DNA of 64,000 bases from Sthenelais limicola (lineage: Eukaryota; Annelida; Polychaeta; Phyllodocida; Sigalionidae): the NCBI GenBank assembly GCA_942159475.1, contig OW804095.1, positions 63,268,773 to 63,332,772 of the forward strand, given 5' to 3'. Position numbers and translations under genes: made by a program. This document shows, piece by piece, positions 23,860 to 34,861 of this stretch (position 1 is the stretch's first letter; each line of letters opens with the position of its first letter). The notes beneath the pieces are model-generated. The model saw nothing but the letters and a program-made list of their open reading frames with translations. It did no database searches and was not told the DNA's origin.

Positions 23860-26800
23860 CTGCATAAAAATGACGGATTAAATCATCGGATTAGATACAA
23901 CTGAAGATAGTATCAATGAGAATGACTTCGAATAATGTATTGACTGACCTAATTATCTAACGGCAATACTACAATCGCAGGACATTTTGAATATCAACTT
24001 ATATATATTAGTATATATATATATATATATATCCATAGGCCTAATATTAGAGAACTTACCGGTGCATGCCATCAAATGTGGACTCCAGGATCCGTTCTTT
24101 GAACATAAAGTGACTCCCCAGGAATCTCCATTGACAAAGTAAAAGCCTTTATTGCAAGAATAGTTTACATAAACTCCAAATTCCATGCTTGTGTCATTGG
24201 CGGTGTAGCCCTCTAGGAGTGCTATGCTCTGGCATCTCACCACTAAAAAACATAAGGATACCCTTTAAAGGTGCCATCTGAACCCTGACCAACAATATTT
24301 AATATAATAATAAATTTGTTTACAAGATCATGTAATAACAGCGGCAGAAAGGTGATGGAGTGTGTGCACGAGCGATAACAGAGTGAGAAAAGCTTAAATA
24401 AAGTACTGAACGCAGTTAGAAATACCAAGTCGAGATTCGTATAAGTTGAAAGTTAAAGCCTGGGAATTGCAATGCTAGTATATTGTATCTTTTAATTCAC
24501 TATAGATAAACGACAAATAATCCTCAGGCTGATGATCCACTATATTGAGGTCAACATCGGCTACATAAGACGACCTGTTTTGCCTTGCGTGTTGGTTAGA
24601 GCTGCATTCCCACCCAAAATATTTTCTCGTTTTTTTTCTTTCATTTATCCTGAGTACTGTAGAATTGAAGATTCAAATAAAGAAAATGAAGACAAATTCA
24701 AATTTCATCGAATTTCATGAAATCATGGCTTTTTCTTGAATAGCTTTTTCTCGAATATTTTTATGATTTTGTTTTTTGCTGATCTACAGTGACAATCTGG
24801 ATTAAATGGGATTAATAGTGCAATTAGTTGGCTTCTTCATATACCTATCTAGCCAGTGGTATCCTTATATTTTTGGCGGGCCCTCTACATAATTATTTGG
24901 GGAGATAATGCAATTTTACACAAAGGAGAACATGTCAAAATCCTTTAATACTCCATCTGGGATGGGTCTGGAATGAATAGACCACTAAATTTACACACAA
25001 TTTCATTTTTTTTTACGGAAGTTAGTTGAGAACGTAGCTTAAATAAGTACCTCGGCATATAAGTCTGAACAGTTATGAAACCATAGACCAAAGAAATACA
25101 GTACAGAATCCCTTAATGTTATATTTCAGGGAGTTTCGGATCTCTCAGAAAAGAATATACTTAATTAGGAAATCATGAATTTTGGTCGACAAAGAATGAA
25201 GAGAATGAGAATGTAGCTTTAAATGGGGGTAAAAAGCATACGGTCAGAAAGTGTACTTTATTTTATTTTACGTTACACTTTATAGTACCTGTACTTACAC
25301 TCGAATTAAGCTATTAAATGATACTTACCATGCGATTTTGCATGCATTAGAGGTTCCCAATTCCCATCATCCCGGCAGGTATGTTTTCTTTGAAAAACAT
25401 CCTTTGAGAGCCAGTAACCCTTGATGCTCATTATTACAATTGTCTCGTTATACAAGATGTGAGTTCTAGTAGTTAGGACCTTGCTAAAGGTGGGTACGTT
25501 GAGAGGACACTGCACAGCTGTAGTCAAATGCAAGATAAAAAATATACGGTACATGTATATAAGATGGCGCATGTTATCGATCCTAAATTAATGGAAAATA
25601 TATACTTAACAAAATAGATAGATTGCATCCCAAAAATAGTATTATGGTGTGAGACTTGTGTAGCCTATCAACTAAAAGCATGACCGATACAGAACTACAT
25701 GTTAACAAAAATATTTCTGATATCTTCATCATAACTATTATTTTATAATAAGTTACCTGTGCAATTATCAAATGATTCCCAGGTTCCGTCGATGCACGTT
25801 GTGTTTCGGATTGTATCTTTCGACTTACTTTCAAAAACATATCCTGTTTCACAGGTGTAAGAGATAGTAGTGTCTAGTGCATATTTGCCTTTAGGAGAGT
25901 CATTCAATCGTTGGAATGAATTGAATGATGGAGATGTACAATACTGTCCTGAAATAACAAAATAAGGTTAGACCCGGTGTCCACTAAGGAGACGCCGAAC
26001 TGGCGGACTGGCGGGTCGACGGGTCCCGCCAGTAGACACACTTGGCCGTCAAGCGTCTGCTTTATCATTGGTCCGCCAGGTTCTGCGGATAATATTGGAT
26101 GAATCCAATCATCTTATGGCGCACCTCCTTAGTGGACTCCGCTCTTTAGTAACATTAGAGCAGCACACGGGGCTCAAGTGTAAGTTCTCCAACAAATTCA
26201 AATTCATAAAAAAAAAGCCTTAAAAGGACGTTGTGGATACAGTTAGATGCTTACCTTACATACTGTCATTCTCATTTATATGGTTGATATGGCTTAGAAG
26301 TTAAAATTCAGAGTACATAATCTACTGAGGTTTTGCTAGTAAACTTCCTGTTGATCTCCGAAATAATTATGACATAGGCTAATCTTTTTCTTTTTTAGTT
26401 TTAAAGATGTTTATTCAGTAAATTAACATATTACATCACATGGACGTTGTTCTCAGTCAATCCTGATAAATAAAAGAAAAACTGATAAACTTCTATCAAT
26501 TTATATCTTTTACCTATAATGTAACATTATCAGATTAATACAGAGAAAAGAAATATGTAGCGAAACTGAATACACAATACATTCTTACAACCTCGTGAAG
26601 TAGGTTTGAAAGTGACTCCTTGTCACATCAAACAATTATTTCGATTTTTCTTCTCTACCGAGTCCGACATGATTCCCAGCAGTAAATAGAAATACTGATA
26701 CACTCAGATAAATAGAAACAGACAGTCAGCTAGCCCAACTTCAATTGTTATTTTCCTTTTACTCGATCGTCTCAGATTGGTTTGCTTTGGAAACATTTTC

Positions 26801-29800
26801 ATTCAAAATCAAATGAAGGGCACATCCTTGAACAACATTATTTCTATTTTCGTCTGTAGCCCTGTAGATTAAACCATCTTTGTTACAAAAAAACAAAACA
26901 ATTAGGAGAAAGAGTAATCAAACTTACGCCGACACATAAGGCTTGGTTTGATTCCTATCCAGTTCCCCTCAGTGCATTCAACAGTATGCTGTGATTGGCT
27001 ATCAGAGAAAGCAAAGCCTTGCTCACATTGATATGTTACTATTGATCCTTCTGAGGCATCGAGACCATCATATATTGTATTTTGAGGTAGGCTTTCATCT
27101 TTTAGGGATCCACATCGTCCAACTGGAACATAAAATAAGGAATTATCTCACTAGCCTATCAGCAAGATGGCTAAATGTAGACCCTTAATCAAATCGCAAA
27201 ACCTTTTACACGGGTAATTCCATGGCTAACCAAATAACAAATGAATGACTGTCTCCGCCGAAGTTGTTTCATTGGCACCTTTGGCACCATGATAATTGAT
27301 ACTAGATAAATTAGCAATATGAACTAATTGTATTAATTAGTAAATAACTATTGTTTTGGATATTGTTTTGAATGTATCAGAATTTATAAGTGCTGATGTA
27401 GCCCTTCTGATTACCGTCACAGGCTCCAGGCATCGGATGCCAGTAGCCTGTGCCATTGCAGGTGATAACTGTCAATTCAGACCCATCAGGGAATCTCATT
27501 GAATTGAGACACGTGATCGTCACTTTACTATTATAAGTTACAGATGTAGGCTGCAGAATAGTGCCATTTGGAAAGTCATTCGGAACCAATTTCCGACATT
27601 TAACCTCTGAAAAATAAGGATATCATATTGTTCATAGTGGCTCAAATATTCAGCTATTGTTGATAGATATGTCAGAGAGGAAACACTAGTATTTTTACAG
27701 TATTAGAATGTAAATTGTCATCTTCGCAAATTAAGGCAGGTACAATGTCAAATATATTACAGGGTAAAATGTTATCTAGATATATGAGCTCAGTGGAGAA
27801 AATTCAACAAGGAACAACGATGGTTTTCCGCCCAGTGCTCTGTCTAACTATTTATAATGTTCTTATTAGCCTAGGATTTGCTTGGACATGGGATAGAAGA
27901 TTTCGCAATGTAGGTATAATAGTATAGGCATGCACATTGAGATGACACTATTGGGAAATCTTTTTACAATGGGTATCTGAATGTTAAGATGCTAGGTTCA
28001 GGGGTAAGTGTCGGGGAGGGAGGGAGGGGAAACAGATTTGGCTAGGTCAGGTGGACGTTGCCCATAACCTTGTTGGGTGGTTGGGCTAGAGGCAACTTAC
28101 TGAAGACGAACAAGCATGATTATTTCGTTTGGTTAAAATGAAATCTCTACCTTGGCAATGTGATATTGAAATATTTTTACTCCATTCTCCCAGTTCGTCA
28201 CAGTGTCTAATTGTTTCAATGGTTTCTTCGGGGAACATGTAACCATCAAAGCACTTAAGAAGAACATAAGTTCCGATCAAAAGTTTAGTTGTATTTATTG
28301 AACCATATCCTTCATCGTTCATTAGCGAACATAGCTTCTCTGAAAAGAAATTTATTCACTGCTTTCATTGATCTATACAATTTACATTAGCATAAGAATA
28401 TTATATTTCTCATAAAATACCATATTCATACAGTTAGGTGTTATAAAGTAGTTTCATATGGGCAAGGAGTATTGCCATAGTACTGACAAATGGAATACCT
28501 TCACAAATGAGTTCGTTATCACTTATCCATTCACCATCTACACAAGTCAAAATCATTTCCTGTAGGCCACTAGGGAATCGATAGCCAGGGTTACATTGAA
28601 GCGTTGCATTTGATTTATGAAGAGAATTTTCATATCGAAGGGCTTGGCCAAAGTCTATGTACGGCAAGGCGCCACAGTTGTTTACTATTAACAGGAAGAG
28701 AGTGAAATCAGTAAATAATACTAATTTTCCAGTGTAGTTAATTGCGATTATTAATTCTAAAGGATAATGGGTATTCCAAAATTGCCCTATTCTAAGCATA
28801 CAACATTTGTAATAGACATCTGAATATTAATACACTTACCAGCGCAAGGAGATAAATGGTAAATAAGAGCCCCATCAGAATTACAATACGTGGTCTGATT
28901 CCCCCGTCCATTGGTGGCCACGGTTCCCAGGGGGCAAGTGTATATGAACTGTTGGCCATGTCCTATCTGTACCTTACCTTCCCCATGAGGTAATACTATT
29001 TCACAGGTTACGGCTGGAATTGGACAAAACATCATAATTCTCTCGGCTAATGAATATAAGAAGATTAGTGCCATCAAGAGATCGCTTTTAAATCAGTATT
29101 TCAAATGCTTCAATACATGTTTTTACTTACGTATGCATTCTGGTCTAAATGTATGCCATTGTCCAGCTTGAAGGCACACCAAAGACCGCCTTTGCATGTG
29201 AAATATGTCCAAATGAAATTCAAACCCAATATTGCAATGCATATCAACAGCATCTCCACCTATGGATACTTCTTTTTCCTTCCTCAACACCATATTTGAT
29301 CCTGCCTCAAAAGATCCACATTCTACAATTTCTTCAGGATCATCTAAATGTAATAGAAATTCATCGTAGTTGTTTTCGATACCTCAGAAACATATTATAT
29401 TGAAGAAACGGAATGCCTTTCAAAGTTGTGGATATTCTCAAATTTGTTCAGTTAAATCTAGTGTAAAATATTTACAGAAAATGCATACCAAATAAATCCA
29501 TTACAAATTTAGCTCCAGGTGCAGGCTTTATAGTTGTTGTTGCCTCAGTAGTGACTTTAGTTGTTGGTGTTTCAGTTGTGACTGTGGTTGTAGGTGCCTC
29601 AGTAGTGACTTTAGTTGTTGGTGTTTCAGTTGTGACTGTAGTTGTAGGTGCCTCAGTAGTGACTGTAGTTGTTGGTGCTTCAGTCGTGACTGTAGTGGTT
29701 GGTGTTTCAGTCGTGACTGTAGTGGTTGGTGGTTCAATAGTGACTGTAGTTGTTGGTGCCTCAGTCGTGACTGTAGTGGTTGGTGGTTCAGTAGTGACTG

Positions 29801-31594
29801 TAGTTGTTGGTGCCTTAGTAGTGACCATAGTTGTTGGTGCCTCAGTAGTGACTGTAGTTGTTGGTGCCTCAGTAGTGACTGTAGTTGTTGGTGCCTCAGT
29901 AGTGACTGTAGTTGTTGGTGCTTCAGTTGTGACTGTGGTTGTAGGTGCCTCAGAAGTGACTGTAGTTGTTGGTGCCTCTGTAGTAGTGACTGTAGTTGTT
30001 GGTACTTCAGTTGTGACAGTGGTTGTCAGTGCCTCGGCTGTGACTGTGGTTGTAGGTGCCTCAGTAGTGACAGTGGTTGTTGGTGCCTCAGTAGTGACAG
30101 TAGTTGTAGGTGCTTCAGTTGTGACTGTAGTGGTTGGTGCCTCAGTTGTGACTGTAGTTGTTAGTGCCTCAGTTGTGACTGTAGTGGTTGGTGCTTCAGT
30201 AGTGACTGTAGTTGTTGGTGCCTCAGTAGTGACTGTAGTTGTTGGTGCTTCAGTTGTGACTGTGGTTGTTGGTGCCTCAGTAGTGACTGTAGTTGTCGGT
30301 GCCTCAGTGGTGACTGTGGTTGTTGGTGCTTCAGTTGTGACAGTGGTTGTAGGTGGCTCAGTTGTGACTGTAGTTGTTGGTGCTTCAGTAGTGACTGTAG
30401 TTGTTGGTGCTTCAGTTGTGACTGTAGTTGTTGGTGCCTCAGTAGTGACTGTAGTTGTTGGTGCTTCAGTTGTGACTGTAGTTGTAGGTGCCTCAGTAGT
30501 TACTGTGGTTGTGGGTGCCTCAGTAGTAACTGTAGTTGTTGGTGCCTCAGTAGTGACTGTAGTTGTTGGTGCTTCAGTAGTGACTGTGGTTGTTGGTGCC
30601 TCAGTAGTGACAGTAGTTGTTGCAGCTTCAGTTGTGACTGTAGTCGTTGGCGCCTCAGTAGTAACTGTAGTTGTAGGTGTCTCAGTTGTGACTGTAGTTG
30701 TTGCAGCTTCAGTAGTGACAGTGGTTGTAGGTGCCTCAGTAGTGACTGTAGTTGTTGGTACCTCAGTAGTGACTGTAGTTGTTGGTGCCTCAGTAGTGAC
30801 TGTAGTTGTTGGTGCCTCAGTAGTGACTGTAGTTGTTGGTGCTTCAGTTGTGACTGTAGTTGTTGGTGCTTCAGTAGTAACTGTAGTTGTTGGTGCCTCA
30901 GTAGTAACTGTAGTTGTTGGTGCCTCAGTAGTGACTGTAGTTGTTGGTGCTTCAGTAGTGACTGTGGTTGTTGGTGCCTCAGTAGTGACAGTAGTTGTTG
31001 CAGCTTCAGTTGTGACTGTAGTTGTTGGTGCCTCAGTAGTGACTGTGGTTGTTGGTGCCTCAGTAGTGACTGTGGTTGTTGGTGCCTCAGTAGTGACAGT
31101 AGTTGTTGCAGCTTCAGTAGTGACTGTAGTTGTTGGTGCCTCAGTAGTGACTGTGGTTGTTGGTGCCTCAGTAGTGACTGTGGTTGTTGGTGCCTCAGTA
31201 GTGACAGTAGTTGTTGCAGATTCAGTTGTGACTGTGGTTGTTGGTGCTTCAGTAGTGACTGTAGTTGTTGGTGCCTCAGTAGTGACAGTAGTTGTTGCAG
31301 CTTCAGTTGTGACTGTGGTTGTTGGTGCTTCAGTAGTGACTGTAGTTGTTGGTGCCTCAGTAGTGACTGTAGTTGTTGGTGCCTCAGTAGTGACTGTGGT
31401 TGTTGGTGCTTCAGTAGTGACAGTAGTTGTTGCAGCTTCAGTTGTGACAGTGGTTGTTGGTGCCTCAGTAGTAACTGTGGTTGTTGGTGCTTCAGTAGTG
31501 ACAGTAGTTGTTGCAGCTTCAGTTGTGACAGTGGTTGTTGGTGCCTCAGTAGTAACTGTAGTTGTTGCAGCTTCAGTTGTGGCTATTGGGGTAA
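23543..31594 (-). CDS. gene B: mucin-stalk, nine-CCP transmembrane receptor (5' incomplete)
   Basis: Eleven exons join in frame from 31594 to the stop at 23543 (4169 nt visible, about 1389 residues). Order: a 702-codon Thr/Pro mucin-like array, nine sushi/CCP domains with one exon each, a transmembrane segment and a short acidic cytoplasmic tail. Every visible intron is phase 1, the pattern that lets CCP exons duplicate. CCP proteins bind complement fragments, glycans or partner receptors at the cell surface; here the mucin region would lie outermost. The signal-peptide exon was not found between 31595 and 34861. Gene A lies upstream on the same strand. A complement-regulator or adhesion role is inference. 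Confidence 0.85.
24060..24242 (-). CDS. gene B exon: CCP9
   Basis: A 61-codon phase 1-1 exon between TTTTTTAG and GTAAGTT. It reads VRCQSIALLEGY, YVNYSCNKGFYF, TLCSKNGSWSPHLMACT: four cysteines, the central Tyr-x-Cys..G(F/Y) and the final Gly-x-Trp, all standard for a CCP. It is the membrane-proximal module. A (TA)n run lies just downstream in the intron. Confidence 0.92.
25329..25517 (-). CDS. gene B exon: CCP8, fourth cysteine missing
   Basis: A 63-codon phase 1-1 exon with acceptor GACTACAG and donor GTAAGTAT. It begins AVQCPLNVPTFSKV, has HTCRDDGNWEP, but then reads LMHAKSHG with no closing cysteine, and the central cysteine is replaced by IVIMSIKGYW. Two of the four cysteines are thus absent, so the fold is probably weakened. 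Shifting frame by one base after WEP gives SNAC, which would restore the usual ending, so a small indel is possible. In-frame upstream codons (MYRIFFILHLTTAVQC) look like a signal peptide, so an internal start is also conceivable. Confidence 0.75.
25757..25948 (-). CDS. gene B exon: CCP7
   Basis: A 64-codon phase 1-1 exon with acceptor TTATTTCAG and donor GTAACTTA. It contains QYCTSPSFNSF, TISYTCETGYVFE, NTTCIDGTWESFDNCT: all four cysteines, the YTCxxGY core and GTW. Several N-glycosylation sequons (NTT, NCT) are present. A short TIR element sits in the preceding intron. Confidence 0.95.
25976..26141. mobile_element. about 166-bp MITE in a gene B intron
   Basis: GGTGTCCACTAAGGAG at the left is mirrored by CTCCTTAGTGGACTCC at the right, an imperfect TIR of about 17 bp. 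The interior is markedly GC-rich, with GGCGGACTGGCGGGTC-like repeats. It lies between the CCP6 and CCP7 exons. Target-site duplication is not clear. Confidence 0.55.
26928..27122 (-). CDS. gene B exon: CCP6
   Basis: A 65-codon phase 1-1 exon, acceptor TTATGTTCCAG, donor GTAAGTTT. Key segments are GRCGSLKDESLPQN, VTYQCEQGFAFSDS, VECTEGNWIG and PSLMCR, giving the four CCP cysteines and the conserved Trp. Confidence 0.95.
27415..27606 (-). CDS. gene B exon: CCP5
   Basis: A 64-codon phase 1-1 exon, acceptor ATTTTTCAG, donor GTAATCAG. It reads VKCRKLVPNDFPNGT, VTITCLNSMRFPDGS, ITCNGTGYWHPMPGACD: four cysteines and the closing Trp...Cys, with an NGT sequon. Confidence 0.94.
28151..28339 (-). CDS. 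gene B exon: CCP4
   Basis: A 63-codon phase 1-1 exon, acceptor TTTCTTTTCAG, donor GTAGAGAT. It reads KLCSLMNDEGYGSIN, YVLLKCFDGYMFPEE, IRHCDELGEWSKN, ISHCQ: the CCP cysteine pattern with the final Trp. The donor is less canonical than its neighbours. Confidence 0.93.
28499..28684 (-). CDS. gene B exon: CCP3
   Basis: A 62-codon phase 1-1 exon, acceptor CTGTTAATAG, donor GTATTCCA. It reads NNCGALPYIDFGQAL, ATLQCNPGYRFPSG, LTCVDGEWISDNELICE: a textbook CCP with four cysteines, CNPGYRF and GEW. Confidence 0.95.
28840..29046 (-). CDS. gene B exon: CCP2, with an extra N-terminal cysteine
   Basis: A 69-codon phase 1-1 exon, acceptor ATATTCATTAG, donor GTAAGTG. It reads MMFCPIPAVTCEIVLPHGEG, FIYTCPLGTV, TTYCNSDGAL, LSPCA. 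Five cysteines are present; the FC upstream of TCEIV is additional, and the usual Trp before the last Cys is absent. An unpaired cysteine could bond to another module or partner. Confidence 0.85.
29131..29343 (-). CDS. gene B exon: CCP1
   Basis: A 71-codon phase 1-1 exon, acceptor TACATTTAG, donor GTAAGTAA. It reads VECGSFEAGSNMVL, VDMHCNIGFEFHLD, LVCLQAGQWHTFRPECI: four cysteines and GQW. It is the first CCP after the mucin array, separated from it by a 145-bp intron. Confidence 0.93.
29489..31594 (-). CDS. gene B exon: Thr/Pro mucin-like nonapeptide array
   Basis: A single 2106-nt exon (702 codons, phase 1 at both ends; acceptor TTTTTAAATAG, donor GTATGCAT). It begins TPIATTEAA and repeats TTTVTTEAP about 75 times with variants TTTVTTEAA, TETP, TEPP and TTKV, ending TIKPAPGAKFVMDLFG. 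Five of nine residues per unit are threonine, so the region should be densely O-glycosylated and extended, as in membrane mucins. No stop was seen in this frame. The 683-codon opposite-strand frame with VVGASVVTV repeats is its shadow. Confidence 0.9.
29535..31590. repeat. 27-bp coding minisatellite
   Basis: Unit on the plus strand: GGTGCCTCAGTAGTGACTGTAGTTGTT-like, period exactly 27 bp almost throughout; one unit near 29985 has an extra codon. A TTGCAGCTTC variant (Ala in place of Pro-Thr context) recurs at about 30621, 30702, 30998, 31107, 31296, 31430, 31515 and 31566, always spaced by multiples of 27, so blocks of 2-5 units have been duplicated as higher-order repeats. It is confined to the half coding the N-terminal part. 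Confidence 0.93.
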
Positions 31595-31879
31595 CTATTT
31601 AAAAAGTATTATTAACATTATTCCAATCAAAGTTCCAAGCATGGACTCAACATGAGGTCAAAATAATGAAACCAATTTAGGTGAATCCGGATAAAAAGGA
31701 TCAATTTTCTAACTGAACACATTTCAAGATTAACATTGATGGCATCTGGTTCATTTACAATAATATTATGTATCTAATAAACATATTATATAAGGAAGCA
31801 TCATGTTCGCAGTCCCAGAGTGTAGGTTTTTACCGGATGTACCTGCAAATATACAAATGAGAATTATAGAAAAATATTG

Positions 31880-31965
31880 TGAATTGAGAAGACATTGCAA
31901 TGTATTGAGAAGTCCTATCCATGTATTGAGAAGACACTTCCTTGTATTGAGAAGACATTTCCATT
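31880..31965. repeat. 24-bp tandem repeat, about 4 copies
   Basis: GTATTGAGAAGACATT-like units recur four times with substitutions, close to the 5' side of the gene B mucin exon. Confidence 0.7.
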
Positions 31966-33044
31966 TCCGTCCCAATTATAGGTAGATGTATTGTTGTCCT
32001 CGCTGGTTAGCCTGTAAGTACAAAAACACCCATTTGTTTTGCGTTAGTATGACTATGAGGAATAATTCCAGACTGGGACAGCATTTCAGGTATTATGTGA
32101 CTTTATGAATATCATTGGCTAGTCCAGTGCACTCCTTGGAATATTCGAACAGAGATCGTTATATATAGCAAGCTGTCGCCAACTCCCGTCAGACTATGCA
32201 TGCAAACAAATGAAGCAACTCTTCAGAGAACTAAGGTGATAGAGCTGATGTACTGACTGCATTATGTCTTATTAATGGATGTCTCCATTATATCCTGTGC
32301 CGAGGCCAGTGGGCAGGTGTGCTATTTCTCCTCCACCCCAGTGCTTGCTGCATGACTGGGTTATCAAAGGCCAGCCTGCCTGAAACATTCATTGCTGATA
32401 TTCCAAATAGTGGGCTCTAAATTATATAAACACTTAACACCCCGTTAGCATTTTTCCTCTCAGAAATAGATGGTCGTATACTCTCTCAATAGTTAGTAAA
32501 GGTCCAATTGAACTAAACACGCTGTACAACATAGCATAACGCATTTATAACGTCCTTTGTATGCCGTTTCGCCACGTCAGGAATATTGATTAACGTAAAG
32601 TGGTGCCAACTTCTTTTTACATCTCACTAGTCAAATAGTTGATTTCGTGGATGATTCCATAACTATTCTTTAATTTTCTAAACGAATATATATGTGATAT
32701 CGCTTGTTTCCCCTGCACACACACACATACATATACCCACCAAAACACACATACACATAAACAATGCACATATATACAAAGAATAGTGAAACTTAGATGT
32801 CTCTTCCATATAGTATCAATAATAGATGGAAATGCAGTCACCCATTGCTCTCTGCCTATTTATACACTTCTTAATACTTAATACATTATTGATGCATATA
32901 TATAGGGGACCATCAGATCACCGTTTCAGATTGTGATCTCGTCTAATTTCAATCGGACTAAAATGTATCGATTCCCCTGTAGCAGCATACATATATCTAT
33001 AATATACCTTCTTGGTAATACTTCTATCCAGCAGCATCCAAATT

Positions 33045-33095
33045 CTGGCCCTGCGTGGGCAACGGGACTACCTCCCGTTGCCCACGCAGGGCCAG
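33045..33095. repeat. perfect GC-rich hairpin, 22-23 bp stem
   Basis: Positions 33046-33067 (TGGCCCTGCGTGGGCAACGG, then GA) are exactly complementary to 33073-33094 with a 5-nt spacer. Its GC content is far above the surroundings. It may be a short fold-back repeat, a small RNA precursor or a transposon end. Confidence 0.85.
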
Positions 33096-34781
33096 GATAT
33101 GTATTTATTATAAACTGGAATGACCAGCCCGATTATGAAGTTTCCCCGATTACTATGAAGTAGATGATGTCGCACTTGTATATTGTGTTTAGGGCAGTGG
33201 TTGGCTATGGTGTCTGCACATGAGGAGGGACAAGACCCTGTAGCTGAGACCAACATTAATAAAAGCAAACGCTCTAGCTTTTAAAATAACGTAGATCAGA
33301 CTGCACAGGATATCAGTCATTAAACGGGAAGAGTTCCCCGTCTCTATTTTGTCTTTATCATATATGCATTGCCCTGAGAACAACGTATCTGGAGTGAGCT
33401 ATGCACCGTGCATATATGCCACTAGGGATTTACGTGGGGTAGTCATGGCAACTAACGTATTTTTTACCAAGTTTAGCGCCAAGATTCAACTTTATGACTA
33501 AAAAATGTTTTTTATTCATATTATTAAAGCATATAATAATAAATCAGTTAACTATCTCGTTGGCTTCAGGCGCTTAGAATATTCACGCTTCTTCCACCAA
33601 CTCGTTAGTAAACCTGTGTGTATCTCACTTTAAGTCCACAACGTTTAAGTCTGATCAATACAGAGTACGCAAAGTTCGGGTCCAACTGTTTTCATACGTT
33701 CTTCACCCGTATAATGATTCTAGTCCACGATGCTGACCCCACCAAACCAGTATCATGTGTGAAAAAATGAAAATACAATAATGTCTTTGACCCAGATTTC
33801 TTTATTTCTTCTCTTTTCTAATCGCAAATGCTATTCTCATTGAAGTCACGCATTGAATCCTGAAAACTTGGAAACGTGGAATGGCACAGTTATACAGGAA
33901 ACGATATCGATAGATAAGTTAGATAAAAGTGTTAATGGTTATTTTGTATATCTTTAGGACGGTGCAGACAATATTTTAACTTTGTAACATTGCTCTATGT
34001 AATTAGAACACAATTCTATAATCTCTGTACAATGTCATGGTTTGTTTCTCGGCTGTTATGACTTATATTAGTAATTGCTATATATTCGTTATTGTATTGC
34101 ATGGACATACAGCGCACTGTATCATTTGCGTTATTTTCCTGTGAGTACCTAACATAACTATCAACTCATATTTTATCACAGGTTAGATTTCATGCTATCG
34201 TCCCAACAAAAATACGATTTAAACGATCCGTGGAAACAGATGGAATTGACAATCGCGTCTTTCAAAACGATGCATTGCATACCTTGCAATTATTCTCATA
34301 TATACATAAGCTTCTTGTAAAATCTCCGATACGTAACATAATTATAATCCTTTTTTTTTCTCATATAAACAGTATAAATAATAATCGTGGAATACCAATT
34401 CGCTGCAACTGTAGGCAGTACAATACTAAATATATATCACTCAGATATATATAGCATATCTGACCAAAAGCTTTTGTTTGTATTCAATTCACAACTGAAC
34501 TCAAATGTGAATGCTTGCTTCACCACTATAGGAAGAAACGAACACTGGATACTGGCTCTCCTTCTAATAAAACTATCCATTAATAATTCACACACACGCA
34601 CTCCCCATGCATGCAATGGCTTTCCTACACATGTCTTTTTCTGGCTTTCTCATAAAGTTTTATGTACTTTGTCTCCAACTTTCCAACAATCCATTATTGA
34701 ATACAATCAGTCACGTGGGTTTCATTTGTCCCATGGTTCATACGTTATTAACCCACAGATGGGTTACTTATACCAATTACA

Positions 34782-34787
34782 TTTATT
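34782..34787 (-). terminator. candidate poly(A) signal of gene A
   Basis: AATAAA on the minus strand 75 nt past the stop codon. This would give an unusually short 3' UTR; further AATAAA hexamers downstream are alternatives. Confidence 0.3.
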
Positions 34788-34861
34788 TGATACTTCGACC
34801 GCGTCACTTTCGCCTATTTTCATGCATACATTCTCATCTGAAATATTCCCACGTTTGATTT

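Larger units (their letters stand above)
31595..34861. other. spacer between gene A and gene B
   Basis: Should hold the gene A 3' UTR and, if gene B is complete, its promoter and signal-peptide exon. No ATG-started hydrophobic frame with a phase-1 donor was found. A minus-strand hydrophobic segment (YFSIILICIFAG, about 31840-31880) ends at a GTACAT donor in phase 1, but its frame is closed by TAA upstream without an ATG. A (CA)n run lies near 32715. Confidence 0.45.

Noticed and set aside
29551..31602. 683-codon plus-strand frame of VVGASVVTV repeats
   Set aside because: It is the antisense shadow of the mucin array: the minus strand has matching splice sites, correct phase and downstream CCP exons, while the plus frame has no such context.
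31766..31975. Hydrophobic minus frame (YFSIILICIFAG) as gene B signal-peptide exon
   Set aside because: No ATG in the frame and a TAA directly upstream; kept only as a possibility in the findings.
32617..32841. Cys/Val-rich hydrophobic minus frame
   Set aside because: Generated by a (TG)n microsatellite; lacks an ATG.
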